DNA of 64,000 bases from Bacillota bacterium (lineage in GTDB: Bacteria; Bacillota; Clostridia; Christensenellales; SZUA-584), in the NCBI GenBank assembly GCA_023415795.1, contig JAEZJG010000011.1, positions 1 to 64,000 on the forward strand, written 5' to 3'. A program made the position numbers and the translations under genes. A model generated the notes under the pieces. That model was not told the origin of the DNA and ran no database searches. It saw only the letters and a list, made by a program, of their open reading frames with translations. How positions within the stretch are numbered: position 1 is the first letter of the stretch; every line of letters begins with the position of its first letter. Of this stretch, positions 16,899 to 25,037 are shown piece by piece.

Positions 16899-18277
16899 TA
16901 TCCTCTTTTACCTGTGATAAGGTCGGCCACGTACAGACCGTGCGCCGCCGCATGAGAGAGTGAACGTGTAAAGCCCGCGCCGTCACCCACCGCATATATG
17001 TCCTTACAGCCCACCAGCTCAAAGTTCTCCGCCGCCGGTCGTGCGGAATAATATTTGCATTCGATCCCATACAACAGCGTATCATGGTTTGCCGTGCCGG
17101 GCGCAATGCGATCCAGCGCGTGCAGCGTCTCGATGATGCTGTCCAGCTGGCGCTTGGGCATACACAGGCTTAAATCTCCCGGCACCACGTCCAGCGTGGG
17201 CACAGTGGTAGACTTACGCAGCCGCGCCGCATCGGTGCGCCGCCCCGCTTCCAGATCACCCAGCCGCTGCACCAATACGCTGCCGCCGCTGATGAGGTTC
17301 GCCAGCGAGGCCACATACCGCGCGTACTCAATGGGTTCCTTAAACGGCTGCGTAAAACGTATCGTTGAGAGCAGCGCAAAGTTGGAGTTTTGCGTTTTCT
17401 TATCCTCGCCCTTGTAGGAATGTCCGTTCACCGTCAGTACGCCGTCGGTGTTCTCCATCACTACGCTGCCGCGCTCGTTGAAGCAGAACATGCGCGTGGT
17501 ATCGCCGTAGCGCTTGCTGCGGTACCATATCTTCGGCTCATAGATGCGCTTCGAGAAGTGCTCCCACACCATCGAGGGCAGCTCCACGCGCACACCGATG
17601 TCCACCTGATTGTTGGTCATCTCCACGCCGTTTGTGCGGCACCACTTGGAGAACATGCGGCTGCCCACGCGCCCCACAGCAAATATGATGCTGTCTGCCG
17701 TCAGCTCTACATCCTTGGTTGTCAGCTTGTGCGCGTCCTTATCCACATCCAGCACCTCGGTACGCGTCAGTATCTCTACGCGCTGCGCCACATCGGCCAC
17801 CATGTGCTTCATCGTTTCAAAGTTCGCATCCGTTCCCAAATGCTTGAGGTTTGCCTGCTGCATGTGCAGGTCGTGCTGAATACACAGCTTCTTGAGCTCG
17901 TTGTCCGGCTGATAGCGCTCCGTCGTCGCGCCGTAGCCCACCAGCAGCTTATCCGCCTGCTCAATGTAGTCAAGCACGGTGGACGCGGACAGATAGTCTG
18001 TCAGCCAGCCGCCGTATTCGGTGGAAATAATGTATTTGCCGTCACTAAACGCGCCCGCGCCCGCCATACCCTCCATGATGGCGCAGTGCGCACAGTGAAT
18101 GCATATGGACGATTTTTTAGTGATCATCGGGCAGGTGCGGTGCTCCAGCGCCGTGCCCTTCTCCAGCAGTATGATATTGAGCGCCGGATCGGATACAGAC
18201 AGCCTGTGCGCTGCCATCAGTCCGCCGATACCGCCGCCGATAATGGCAACGTCATAATGGTTACGTTTGCTTTTCAT
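16898..18277 (-). CDS. FAD-dependent oxidoreductase (COG2509-like)
   Basis: The 459-residue protein opens with VAIIGGGIGGLMAAHRLS, an FAD-binding Rossmann motif, and ends with IYAVGDGAGFTRSLSHAAAHG, the second FAD motif. A cysteine-rich stretch near residues 48-70 (CPMI, CIHCAHC) may hold a metal or redox centre. It resembles the large family of uncharacterised FAD-dependent dehydrogenases common in anaerobes. The substrate is unknown. It is transcribed from an extended -10 promoter and is followed by an overlapping diguanylate cyclase, a pairing that hints at redox-linked signalling, by inference only. Confidence 0.85.
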   Translation of the reverse strand: MKSKRNHYDVAIIGGGIGGLMAAHRLSVSDPALNIILLEKGTALEHRTCPMITKKSSICIHCAHCAIMEGMAGAGAFSDGKYIISTEYGGWLTDYLSASTVLDYIEQADKLLVGYGATTERYQPDNELKKLCIQHDLHMQQANLKHLGTDANFETMKHMVADVAQRVEILTRTEVLDVDKDAHKLTTKDVELTADSIIFAVGRVGSRMFSKWCRTNGVEMTNNQVDIGVRVELPSMVWEHFSKRIYEPKIWYRSKRYGDTTRMFCFNERGSVVMENTDGVLTVNGHSYKGEDKKTQNSNFALLSTIRFTQPFKEPIEYARYVASLANLISGGSVLVQRLGDLEAGRRTDAARLRKSTTVPTLDVVPGDLSLCMPKRQLDSIIETLHALDRIAPGTANHDTLLYGIECKYYSARPAAENFELVGCKDIYAVGDGAGFTRSLSHAAAHGLYVADLITGKRG

Positions 18278-18318
18278 GTAATAACCCTTTCATGCTTTAA
18301 TAAAAACGTCTTTTAATA

Positions 18319-18327
18319 ATTATACCA
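18319..18327 (-). promoter_or_regulatory. Extended -10 promoter of the FAD oxidoreductase gene
   Basis: On the minus strand TGGTATAAT forms an extended -10 (18327-18319). A TTGACA lies upstream but only 14 bp away, too close for a normal -35, so the extended -10 probably carries the promoter. Confidence 0.5.
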
Positions 18328-18420
18328 CTGACGGACACTGTCAAACAGAGGCAATTGCCTCTCTTTTAGCGTTTTGGAGATACAATTCACGCCTCTATCA
18401 ACAACCCTTTTGCTGCAGCC

Positions 18421-18457
18421 ATAAAAAAGAAGCCGCTGGATATTTGCCACACGGCTT
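18421..18457 (-). terminator. Terminator after the S9 peptidase gene
   Basis: On the minus strand AAGCCG pairs with CGGCTT around a 16-nt loop and is followed by CTTTTTTAT-like sequence. It lies 26 bp beyond the stop codon. Confidence 0.65.
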
Positions 18458-18482
18458 TTTGTATCCCAATAGCCTGTGGCTG

Positions 18483-20504
18483 CTACTGCGCCGACAATCC
18501 GCCCAGATGCTCCGCGAAAAAACTCTCCATCGCGGAATAAAACTGCACCCGCGCCTCCATCGTGTTAAAGCCGTGTCCTGTATCGGGAAACAGCATATAG
18601 TCCACCGGCACGCCCGCCTTTTTCAGTGCGTCCACCATCTGCTCAGACTCACTCACCGGCACACGGATATCATTCTCCCCTTGCGCAATCAGCATGGGTA
18701 TTTTGATATCATCCGCGAAATAAAGCGGAGAGCGCGCTTTCATATCTGCCGCCTCGGTATCCGGGTTGCCCACCGAGCGTATCAGATCCTGATACTCCAC
18801 CGACCACTGCGGCGGTATCGTTTTGATAAACGTGAGCAGGCTGGAGGGTCCGAAAGCGTCTACCGCGCACTGAAACACATCGGACGAGAACGCCGCGCAC
18901 ACGAGCGCCTCATACCCGCCGTACGACGCGCCGTATACACCCACCCGCTCCGGATCTGTCCAGCCCTGATCCACCGCGTAGTCCACCGCATCCAGTATGT
19001 CCTGATGCATCTTGCGCCCCCACTCCTTGTCGCCCGCCAGCAAAAACTCCTTGCCATAGCCCGAAGAACCGCGGTAGTTCACCTGCAGCACAAGGTACCC
19101 CCGGTTAGCAAGGAACTGCACCTCAGGGTTATATTCCCACGTGTCGCGCACCCATGGACCGCCATGCACCATCAGCACCGTGGGCAGGTTCTTCCTGTCC
19201 ACTCCAAGCGGGAACGTCGCGTATCCTTCAATCTTCAACCCGTCCGACGCAATATAGGATATCGGCTCCACGGGCGACAGATTGAGTTCTTCCGCCGCAG
19301 GCCGTGCGTTGAACAAAAACGTCGTATCCTTTTGAGCCATATCATACACGTAATAGTCCATCTCGCTGGTGTCCGACATATAAGCCACAAGCCAGTAATC
19401 ATCGCCCTCGCTGGAGCCGAATATTTCGAACACGCCGTTGTCAATTGCGCTGAGCACATCATAATCCGGCTGAAAGCTGTCGTCCAGCACATGCCATTCC
19501 AGCTTGTCTGCATACACGCTGACCGCCGTCACCTCATCCAGCTCAAGATCTGTCCACATGCCGCCCACATCGTAATCCGGGTCATTGAATATTCTCTTGA
19601 TGGTGCCTGTGTTCAAATCATATGTGCACAGCGACGACGTATCGCCCTGGGAGGAATCCTCAAATAGCACCCGTTTGTCGTCCTGCATAAAGTTTAACAC
19701 GCCGCTGGTGTCCGCATCCTCGTAGTCCCATGTCAACGCGTCCACCTGCTGCCAGTCCGTTTGATTGAACACCGTGCCAGAAGCCGTCTCTTTCTTCAGC
19801 CATGTGTGAGTCCCCGCCGCAGCGTCCATCCGCGTCACCATGCGCAGCGCCCCGCTGTTATCAAATACGTAGCCCGTCACATCCCCCGGATTTTGCAGCA
19901 CCAGCGACATCACTCCTGTTTCATAATTGCACAGGTACAGATCGAACAGCGACGTATCATAGTTAAACCTCTGAATATAGATCTCCTTGTCGTTCTCGGG
20001 GTTATCAGACACGTAATAGCAGTCGTTGTCGCCGCCCTCCAATATCGTTTTTGTTTTGCCTGTCCGTGTGTTCGTGGTATAAATACCATAGTTTTCGTCG
20101 CCCATATCGTCCACGAAAAACAGCACCGTCTCGCCGTCCGGCGCCCAGTAAAAGTTAGGGTTGCCCATCACATCAGGCCATGGCACCACTGTCTCCTCAC
20201 CCGTTCTCCAGTTCTCTGCCACCACAGAATCCATATAATCCGTCATATGCCGGTACAGTATCAATTCGCCGTCTGCAGAAATCTGCGGCGGAGTATATTC
20301 CGAATACGCCATCAGCTCTTCGATGGGTATAAGACCGGAACCGTCCGCAGGCAGTTCGGGCAGCTCGCCGCCGGGAGAAGTCTCAGCCGTATCACCCCAC
20401 AGGTTATCCGGAAAGTTGCTGTTCCAGTCCAGCGGCAGCTGACATCCCGTCAGCAGCACAGCCAGCAAAACCGACAGCAGCAGTACACCCCACCTTTTAT
20501 TCAT
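18483..20504 (-). CDS. S9 family (prolyl oligopeptidase) lipoprotein
   Basis: The 673-residue protein has a lipoprotein signal (hydrophobic LLLSVLLAVLLTGC, lipid Cys at 21), a beta-propeller-like half, and a C-terminal alpha/beta hydrolase. The catalytic Ser is in GVYGASYGGYEA (near 526), Asp in GENDIRVPV (near 613), His in DTGHGF (near 642). S9 enzymes of this dipeptidyl/acylaminoacyl type cut short peptides, here on the outer face of the membrane. GGAGGG is the SD. The gene is monocistronic, with promoter TTGTTT-17-TATAAT (20576-20548). Confidence 0.92.
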   Translation of the reverse strand: MNKRWGVLLLSVLLAVLLTGCQLPLDWNSNFPDNLWGDTAETSPGGELPELPADGSGLIPIEELMAYSEYTPPQISADGELILYRHMTDYMDSVVAENWRTGEETVVPWPDVMGNPNFYWAPDGETVLFFVDDMGDENYGIYTTNTRTGKTKTILEGGDNDCYYVSDNPENDKEIYIQRFNYDTSLFDLYLCNYETGVMSLVLQNPGDVTGYVFDNSGALRMVTRMDAAAGTHTWLKKETASGTVFNQTDWQQVDALTWDYEDADTSGVLNFMQDDKRVLFEDSSQGDTSSLCTYDLNTGTIKRIFNDPDYDVGGMWTDLELDEVTAVSVYADKLEWHVLDDSFQPDYDVLSAIDNGVFEIFGSSEGDDYWLVAYMSDTSEMDYYVYDMAQKDTTFLFNARPAAEELNLSPVEPISYIASDGLKIEGYATFPLGVDRKNLPTVLMVHGGPWVRDTWEYNPEVQFLANRGYLVLQVNYRGSSGYGKEFLLAGDKEWGRKMHQDILDAVDYAVDQGWTDPERVGVYGASYGGYEALVCAAFSSDVFQCAVDAFGPSSLLTFIKTIPPQWSVEYQDLIRSVGNPDTEAADMKARSPLYFADDIKIPMLIAQGENDIRVPVSESEQMVDALKKAGVPVDYMLFPDTGHGFNTMEARVQFYSAMESFFAEHLGGLSAQ

Positions 20505-20547
20505 TGATACCCTCCTTAAATACGGCGCAGCTTTTTAATATTGCTAC

Positions 20548-20576
20548 ATTATATCAAACTATGCATGAACAAACAA
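20548..20576 (-). promoter_or_regulatory. Promoter of the S9 peptidase gene
   Basis: On the minus strand -35 TTGTTT (20576-20571), 17-bp spacer, -10 TATAAT (20553-20548) preceded by TGA, an extended -10. It lies 44 bp upstream of the start codon. Confidence 0.65.
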
Positions 20577-20633
20577 AGAATAATCGATAATCCAAACCAC
20601 CGCTTTGTATTCCTATACTTAACAGTTAACCGC

Positions 20634-20662
20634 TTGTCCGGGCGAATTCCGCGTGTTATGAT
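20634..20662 (+). promoter_or_regulatory. Promoter of the CapA-like gene
   Basis: -35 TTGTCC (20634-20639), 17-bp spacer, -10 TATGAT (20657-20662), 28 bp upstream of the GTG start. Confidence 0.6.
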
Positions 20663-20690
20663 AGAAGTAACATTATTAGGGGGCATTTTA

Positions 20691-22040
20691 GTGAAACGTG
20701 TATTATTGGTGATGGTCTGTTTCATACTATTAATGACGTTCGGCTGCGACGGCAAGCCCGCAGCGGTGGTTGTGGTTACACCCGCGCCCACAGCTGCGCC
20801 CGCGCCCACAGCGACAGCTGCGGTAACACCCGCACCCACAGCCGATCCGACGCCCACAGCGGAGCCCCGACCTGCAACTGCAACAGTGATGGCAGTGGGA
20901 GATCTGCTTTGCCTGAGCGCACAGCTGAGCGCCGCCCGCAAAGGCAGCAGCTACAGCTTCGATTATTGCTTCGATCAGATCAGAGATACGCTCTCCTCTG
21001 CCGATTTCACCATCGGCAATCTGGAGACACTGGTCGCGGAAGGGTACAAATATACCGCATCATCGTCGGATAACGCAGCGCCCTCCCCCACACCGGATGA
21101 GAGTGCTCCCCCGCCAACAGATACACCTGCGCAAGACCCTCCCGCGGGAGATGCCCCTGCCTCTGCCCAACACATTTTGGGATTCGCAGCGCAAGCGCCC
21201 GCCTTGGAATCCGCGGCGCCTGCCGAATCGTCTTCCGGCAACCCTAAGATCAACGCGCCCGAGTCTTTCCTGACCGCCGTGCTGGGCTGCGGCTTTGATG
21301 TGCTGACCACGGCGAACAACCATATCGCTGATTACCGCGCGGACGGCATCATTAAGACGATGCAGAAGCTGGACGAGCATGGCGTACTGCACACCGGCGC
21401 CTACGCTGCGCCGGAAGACAAGAAGCCGCTGATCGCTGATGTCAATGGCATTAACATCGGTGTGCTGGCATATACCAGCATACTCAACGACAGCCCCGGA
21501 AGCGGTAACGCCTACATGATCGATAAATATGACGAGGACGTTGTGGCAGCCGACATCGCCGCCGCAAAGCAGGCTGGAGCCGATTTCATCATCGTCAACA
21601 TTCATTGGGGCAAGGAGCATACCCATAGCCCCAACAGCACACAGCGCAAGATGGCGGCGTTTATCGCCAATGCCGGCGCCGATATCATTTTGGGGTCGCA
21701 CCCGCATTGCACGCAGCCGTTTGAAACGATTGAAACAGAGCGAGGCCCCGTGCCGGTGCTGTATTCGCTGGGTAACTTCATATCCAGCATGGGCAAAACG
21801 ATGCACAAGGACGGCGTCATCGTCTGTATGACGCTGGAGAAGGCGGCGGATACCGGCGAAGTCACGCTGTCCTCGCTCACCTACATCCCAACGCTGTGCG
21901 GCAATTCCGGCAAGGGCCGATTCGTCGTGTTTCCGGCGGATCTTGCCTCCATTGCAAACAGCCCCAATTCGGCTGAATTGACAGCCTCGCGTGAGCGCAC
22001 GATAAAAGTATTAACCGAAAACGTCGCAAAAGCACAATAG
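20691..22040 (+). CDS. CapA/PgsA-family metallophosphatase-like lipoprotein
   Basis: The 449-residue protein starts at GTG 20691, chosen because AGGGGG sits 7 nt upstream and a signal peptide (VKRVLLVMVCFILLMTFGC) follows directly. A Pro/Thr/Ala linker leads to the CapA domain: MAVGDLLCL, IGNLETLVAEG, TTANNHIADY, VNIHWGKE, ILGSHPHCTQPFE and LYSLGNFI are the expected metal and active-site motifs. Unusually, about 80 Pro/Ala/Ser-rich residues are inserted between NLETL and TTANNH. CapA proteins act in poly-gamma-glutamate export, but most Clostridial homologues lack the capBC partners and none are here, so the role is open. The lipobox (TFGC) is weak. Confidence 0.87.
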   Translation: MKRVLLVMVCFILLMTFGCDGKPAAVVVVTPAPTAAPAPTATAAVTPAPTADPTPTAEPRPATATVMAVGDLLCLSAQLSAARKGSSYSFDYCFDQIRDTLSSADFTIGNLETLVAEGYKYTASSSDNAAPSPTPDESAPPPTDTPAQDPPAGDAPASAQHILGFAAQAPALESAAPAESSSGNPKINAPESFLTAVLGCGFDVLTTANNHIADYRADGIIKTMQKLDEHGVLHTGAYAAPEDKKPLIADVNGINIGVLAYTSILNDSPGSGNAYMIDKYDEDVVAADIAAAKQAGADFIIVNIHWGKEHTHSPNSTQRKMAAFIANAGADIILGSHPHCTQPFETIETERGPVPVLYSLGNFISSMGKTMHKDGVIVCMTLEKAADTGEVTLSSLTYIPTLCGNSGKGRFVVFPADLASIANSPNSAELTASRERTIKVLTENVAKAQ

Positions 22041-22048
22041 GAGTTGCT

Positions 22049-22678
22049 ATGAGAGAAATCAATATTGAATGCCCGGTGTGCCGTGAAGCCGGTGCCCACA
22101 AAATGCCCGCCATGGCTGAGATATCCGTCGACGCCGCACTCAAAAACAAGCTGCTGGACGGATCTTTCTTCGAGTGGACTTGCCCCGGCTGCAGCCGCCG
22201 TTTCTTTGTGGATGATGTATTACTGTGCTGCAACAAGGAGCGCGGCTACTGCATCTATTTGGTGCCGGGTTATGAAGGCGATACGCTGCCCATACCAACG
22301 CTCTACAAGTCTAAGTGCACCGGCACACTGCGTGTCACCAGCGCCTATGTCGATTTTGCTGAAAAGCTGCGCATTTTTGAAGCAGGGCTGAACGACCGTA
22401 TCATCGAAGCGATGAAAGCGGTATACTCCACCGTATGCCAGCAGGCTGGGCAAGGCACGGTATATCACATGACTTTTGAACACGTGCATCCAGACGGCAG
22501 ACTGGGCTTTGCCGTTCTGCTTGAGAACGACGACGCCACAGTGGATCTGCCTGCCCAGGCTTACGAGCACGCGCTGGCGGACTTTGACGCACTGCTGCCC
22601 GAAGGCTCCGGCGAAGTCTTTATCAAGGTCGATCAGGAGTGGCTGGGGCGTACTTTAGGTGACGGTGAGTGCGAATAA
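22049..22678 (+). CDS. CpXC-domain protein
   Basis: The 209-residue protein begins with the CpXC pattern: CPVC at 8-11 and CPGCSRRFFV near 45, two CxxC pairs probably binding zinc, with LLDGSFFEWTCPGC between. The rest is an alpha/beta region without recognised motifs. The function of CpXC proteins is unknown. The ATG is 8 bp after the CapA-like stop, with GGAG as SD, so the two share a transcript. Confidence 0.85.
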   Translation: MREINIECPVCREAGAHKMPAMAEISVDAALKNKLLDGSFFEWTCPGCSRRFFVDDVLLCCNKERGYCIYLVPGYEGDTLPIPTLYKSKCTGTLRVTSAYVDFAEKLRIFEAGLNDRIIEAMKAVYSTVCQQAGQGTVYHMTFEHVHPDGRLGFAVLLENDDATVDLPAQAYEHALADFDALLPEGSGEVFIKVDQEWLGRTLGDGECE

Positions 22679-22717
22679 ACTGCTGTTATTTTACTGTCTT
22701 TACATCAAAAATTATGC

Positions 22718-22746
22718 TTGAATATTGCGCGCGGATGTTATATAAT
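22718..22746 (+). promoter_or_regulatory. Promoter of the tRNA pair
   Basis: -35 TTGAAT (22718-22723), 17-bp spacer, consensus -10 TATAAT (22741-22746), followed by a GC-rich discriminator typical of stable-RNA promoters. The first tRNA starts about 62 bp downstream. Confidence 0.75.
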
Positions 22747-22808
22747 ACGAATCCGTAGCGACGGTTTAGCGGAACGGGGCTAAGGATCAAGTGATGACCC
22801 GCATTCAT

Positions 22809-22899
22809 GGAGAAGTATCGAAGTGGTCATAACGGGGCGCACTCGAAATGCGTTTGCCGGGGAACCGGCACGTGGGTTCGAATCCCACCTTCTCCGCCA
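22809..22899 (+). tRNA. tRNA-Ser (anticodon CGA)
   Basis: The acceptor GGAGAAG pairs with CTTCTCC, followed by G and an encoded CCA. The anticodon stem GCGCA/TGCGT encloses CTCGAAA, giving anticodon CGA (codon UCG). A long class II variable arm (TTTGCCGGGGAACCGGCA) and a GGTTCGAATCC T-arm confirm serine. It is co-transcribed with the tRNA-Ala 4 bp downstream. Confidence 0.97.
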
Positions 22900-22903
22900 T
22901 ATT

Positions 22904-22979
22904 GGGGATATAGCTCAGCTGGTAGAGCGCTGCGTTCGCAATGCAGAGGCCAGGGGTTCGAGCCCCCTTATCTCCACCA
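22904..22979 (+). tRNA. tRNA-Ala (anticodon CGC)
   Basis: A 76-nt class I tRNA with acceptor GGGGATA/TATCTCC, a D-arm TAGCTCAGCTGGTAGAGC, anticodon loop TTCGCAA (anticodon CGC, codon GCG), T-arm GGGGTTCGAGCCCC, discriminator A and encoded CCA. A terminator follows at once. Confidence 0.97.
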
Positions 22980-22980
22980 A

Positions 22981-23014
22981 AGCTCTGACGACAAAGTCAG
23001 GGCTTTTTGTTTTA
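22981..23014 (+). terminator. Terminator of the tRNA operon
   Basis: AGCTCTGAC (22981-22989) pairs with GTCAGGGCT (22996-23004), 9 bp with a 6-nt loop, followed by TTTTGTTTT. Confidence 0.9.
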
Positions 23015-23083
23015 CTGACACTGGTCAATATGCCCCTGTTTGTAGTATATTGATTAGACAAACTGATACCGTGTGAGGATAAC

Positions 23084-23941
23084 ATGAAAACCATACTCGA
23101 AAGATATCACGGACTTGGGAACGACTATCTGGTGTACGACCCGCAGATAAACGAGCTGGAGCTGAATGAAGAGCGAATCAAGCTGATTTGTGACCGAAAC
23201 TTTGGCTGCGGCAGCGATGGCATACTGTTCGGACCCATCATTGAGGAGAATCAAATCCGCGTACGTATATACAATCCGGATGGCAGCGAAGCCGAAAAAA
23301 GCGGCAACGGCGTCAGGATTTTCTCCAAATACCTCAAAGACATGGGCTATATCACCGAACCGTCCTTTGTGTTGACCACGCTGGGCGGCGATGTGGATGT
23401 GCAATATCTGTCTGAGGATGGTCGGCTGATGAAGGTACTGATGGGCAAGGTGACCTATGAGAGCGGCAAGATACCCGTGGCTGGCAACAGCCGCGAGGTG
23501 ATCGACGAGCCGATGATATTCTCCGGTCACGTCTACAACGTCACCTGCTTGTCCATAGGAAACCCCCACTGCGTTATCCCCATGTATAAGATCAGCAAGG
23601 AGCGGGCAATCGAGCTGGGGTCGTTGGTGGAGTCCGCGCCGTATTTCCCCAACCGCATCAATGTGCAGCTGTTGCAGGTGATAGACCGCCACACAATTCG
23701 CATCGAGATATACGAGCGCGGTGCTGGCTATACGCTGGCGTCTGGCAGCAGCAGCTGCGCGGCAGCCTGCGCAGCCATCAAGCTGGGTCTGGCGGACAGC
23801 CCCGTTAAGGTGCAGATGCCGGGCGGCGAGCTCAATATTGAGGTGGGTGCGGACGAATCGGTTTATATGACAGGCACCGTCAACCGCGTGGGCATGGTGA
23901 CACTCGCAGACGAATTTGTTGCGGATTTGCTGCAACGCTAG
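23084..23941 (+). CDS. dapF: Diaminopimelate epimerase family protein with both catalytic Cys replaced by Ser
   Basis: The 285-residue protein aligns along its whole length with DapF: RYHGLGNDYLVYD at the N-terminus, NPDGSEAEKSGNGVR, SIGNPHCVI, IEIYERGAGYTLASGSSS and a closing PGGELNIEV. Classical DapF uses two cysteines (Cys73 and Cys217 in E. coli) in CGNG and ACGTG contexts. Here both are serine: Ser73 (AGC at 23300) and Ser220 (TCT at 23741). DapF interconverts LL- and meso-diaminopimelate for lysine and peptidoglycan; a Ser/Ser enzyme may act on another amino acid or by altered chemistry. I recall similar sequences annotated dapF in other Clostridia, so it need not be a defect. SD is GAGGAT. 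Confidence 0.85.
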   Translation: MKTILERYHGLGNDYLVYDPQINELELNEERIKLICDRNFGCGSDGILFGPIIEENQIRVRIYNPDGSEAEKSGNGVRIFSKYLKDMGYITEPSFVLTTLGGDVDVQYLSEDGRLMKVLMGKVTYESGKIPVAGNSREVIDEPMIFSGHVYNVTCLSIGNPHCVIPMYKISKERAIELGSLVESAPYFPNRINVQLLQVIDRHTIRIEIYERGAGYTLASGSSSCAAACAAIKLGLADSPVKVQMPGGELNIEVGADESVYMTGTVNRVGMVTLADEFVADLLQR

Positions 23942-23962
23942 TGCTGTTTTTTGTGTCAGGCG

Positions 23963-24036
23963 TTGCCAAACCGGCGGCTCAATGATAGAATAATTGTTAA
24001 CATACTCAACATATTTCCAATTACATAACAATTATT
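23963..24036 (+). promoter_or_regulatory. Promoter and long inverted repeat upstream of the gtrA-like gene
   Basis: -35 TTGCCA (23963-23968), 17-bp spacer and -10 TAGAAT (23986-23991). Starting in the -10, AATAATTGTTA (23989-23999) is repeated inverted as TAACAATTATT (24026-24036), 11-bp perfect arms 26 bp apart. The arms could be paired operator half-sites or a leader hairpin. Confidence 0.5.
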
Positions 24037-24054
24037 AGAACTGAGGATGATAAT

Positions 24055-24519
24055 ATGGACAAGAAAGACCGCAGCGGCGCCAAGGAGCTAATCAGGTTTG
24101 TTAAGTTTCTGCTTTTCTCTGCGTCTGCGGGATTGATTCAGACGGCTTTGTTCTATCTCCTCAGTCTATTCTTGTCCAACTATTGGATGTGTTTTTTGCC
24201 CGCCCTCATCGCTTCGGTGGTCTGGAACTTCACCCTCAATAGGCGGTTCACCTTCCAATCTGCCGCTAATGTTCCGATAGCCATGCTAAAGGTGTTCGCT
24301 TATTATGCAGTGTTCACGCCTGTTTCTACAATACTGGGCGACTGGCTTGTGGAAGTCCGTTATGTTGATTCTGCAATTGCCAAGGACATTGTGTTTTTTG
24401 CCACATTGGTGGTCAACTTCGTTACGGAATTTTTGTATCAGCGGTATTTCGTGTTCCGCGGCAAGCTGGACAACAGAGTGTCTCTGCTTGTGCAAGAGCA
24501 GGTATCGGCAGAAGAATAG
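24055..24519 (+). CDS. GtrA-family membrane protein
   Basis: The 154-residue protein has four hydrophobic helices and the GtrA hallmarks VKFLLFSASAGLIQTALFYLL at the start, VVWNFTLNRRFTFQS in the middle and TEFLYQRYFVF near the end. GtrA proteins are thought to flip polyprenyl-phosphate-linked sugars for glycan or teichoic acid decoration. No glycosyltransferase partner is adjacent. GAGGAT is the SD. Confidence 0.9.
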   Translation: MDKKDRSGAKELIRFVKFLLFSASAGLIQTALFYLLSLFLSNYWMCFLPALIASVVWNFTLNRRFTFQSAANVPIAMLKVFAYYAVFTPVSTILGDWLVEVRYVDSAIAKDIVFFATLVVNFVTEFLYQRYFVFRGKLDNRVSLLVQEQVSAEE

Positions 24520-24550
24520 AGAAGAAAGATGTCCCTTAAACGCTGACCCA

Positions 24551-24584
24551 ACAAAGCTTCAAATACGGGGCTTTGTTTTATTTC
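24551..24584 (+). terminator. Terminator after the gtrA-like gene
   Basis: ACAAAGC (24551-24557) pairs with GCTTTGT (24570-24576), followed by TTTATTT. Confidence 0.75.
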
Positions 24585-24605
24585 TGCTCAGCGTTGTTAC
24601 ATGCA

Positions 24606-24634
24606 AAGAGGACAGGTGCTAAGCCCGTCCTCTT
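24606..24634 (-). terminator. Hairpin after the GntR-ABC-lipoprotein operon
   Basis: AAGAGGAC (24606-24613) pairs perfectly with GTCCTCTT (24627-24634), 15 bp beyond the lipoprotein stop on the minus strand. The T-run is short, so it may act as a weak terminator or mRNA 3' end. Confidence 0.55.
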
Positions 24635-24648
24635 GTGCCGTTACTTGG

Positions 24649-25026
24649 TTATTCCACTTCCCATGTCAGGGTGAAGGCCCCGTTCTCTGCCATCCCTTTT
24701 AATGCAAATATATAGATCGCATCCTCAGGCGCGGTATACGCGCTTCCATCCGATATGCACAAGACTTCTTCCCCGTTGCTTTCAACGTACGCATTCAGGC
24801 CATCACCACCGGACAAACTAAAGGTTACCTCATCGCCCGATTTTAGCGGCACTTGACGTGAAAACATACCGTCAAAGCTTACATAGCTGGCACTGAGAGA
24901 TGTCTCTGTCGACGACTGGCTCATGCCGGTAAACACGCCGCTGGTCACAGAGCAGCCGCCCAACAGCACGGCGGTCAGCAGGCTCAGCGCCAGCACCGCC
25001 GCCATCACAGCTTTTCGTTTCTTCAT
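24649..25026 (-). CDS. Small lipoprotein, unknown function
   Basis: The protein (125 residues from the ATG at 25026, which has GGGTGG 6 nt upstream) has a lipoprotein signal ending in AVLLGGC and a mature part of about 100 residues, mostly beta-strand by pattern (DEVTFSLSGGDGLNAYVESN, ending FALKGMAENGAFTLTWEVE). I do not recognise the family. It is the last gene of the GntR-ABC operon, 12 bp after the permease, so it may be an extracytoplasmic partner of that transporter. Confidence 0.75.
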   Translation of the reverse strand: MKKRKAVMAAVLALSLLTAVLLGGCSVTSGVFTGMSQSSTETSLSASYVSFDGMFSRQVPLKSGDEVTFSLSGGDGLNAYVESNGEEVLCISDGSAYTAPEDAIYIFALKGMAENGAFTLTWEVE

Positions 25027-25037
25027 GCACATCCACC

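Noticed and set aside
18444..19667. 407-codon plus-strand frame opposite the S9 peptidase
   Set aside because: It lies opposite a gene with a full catalytic triad and has the Arg/His-rich composition of a shadow frame.
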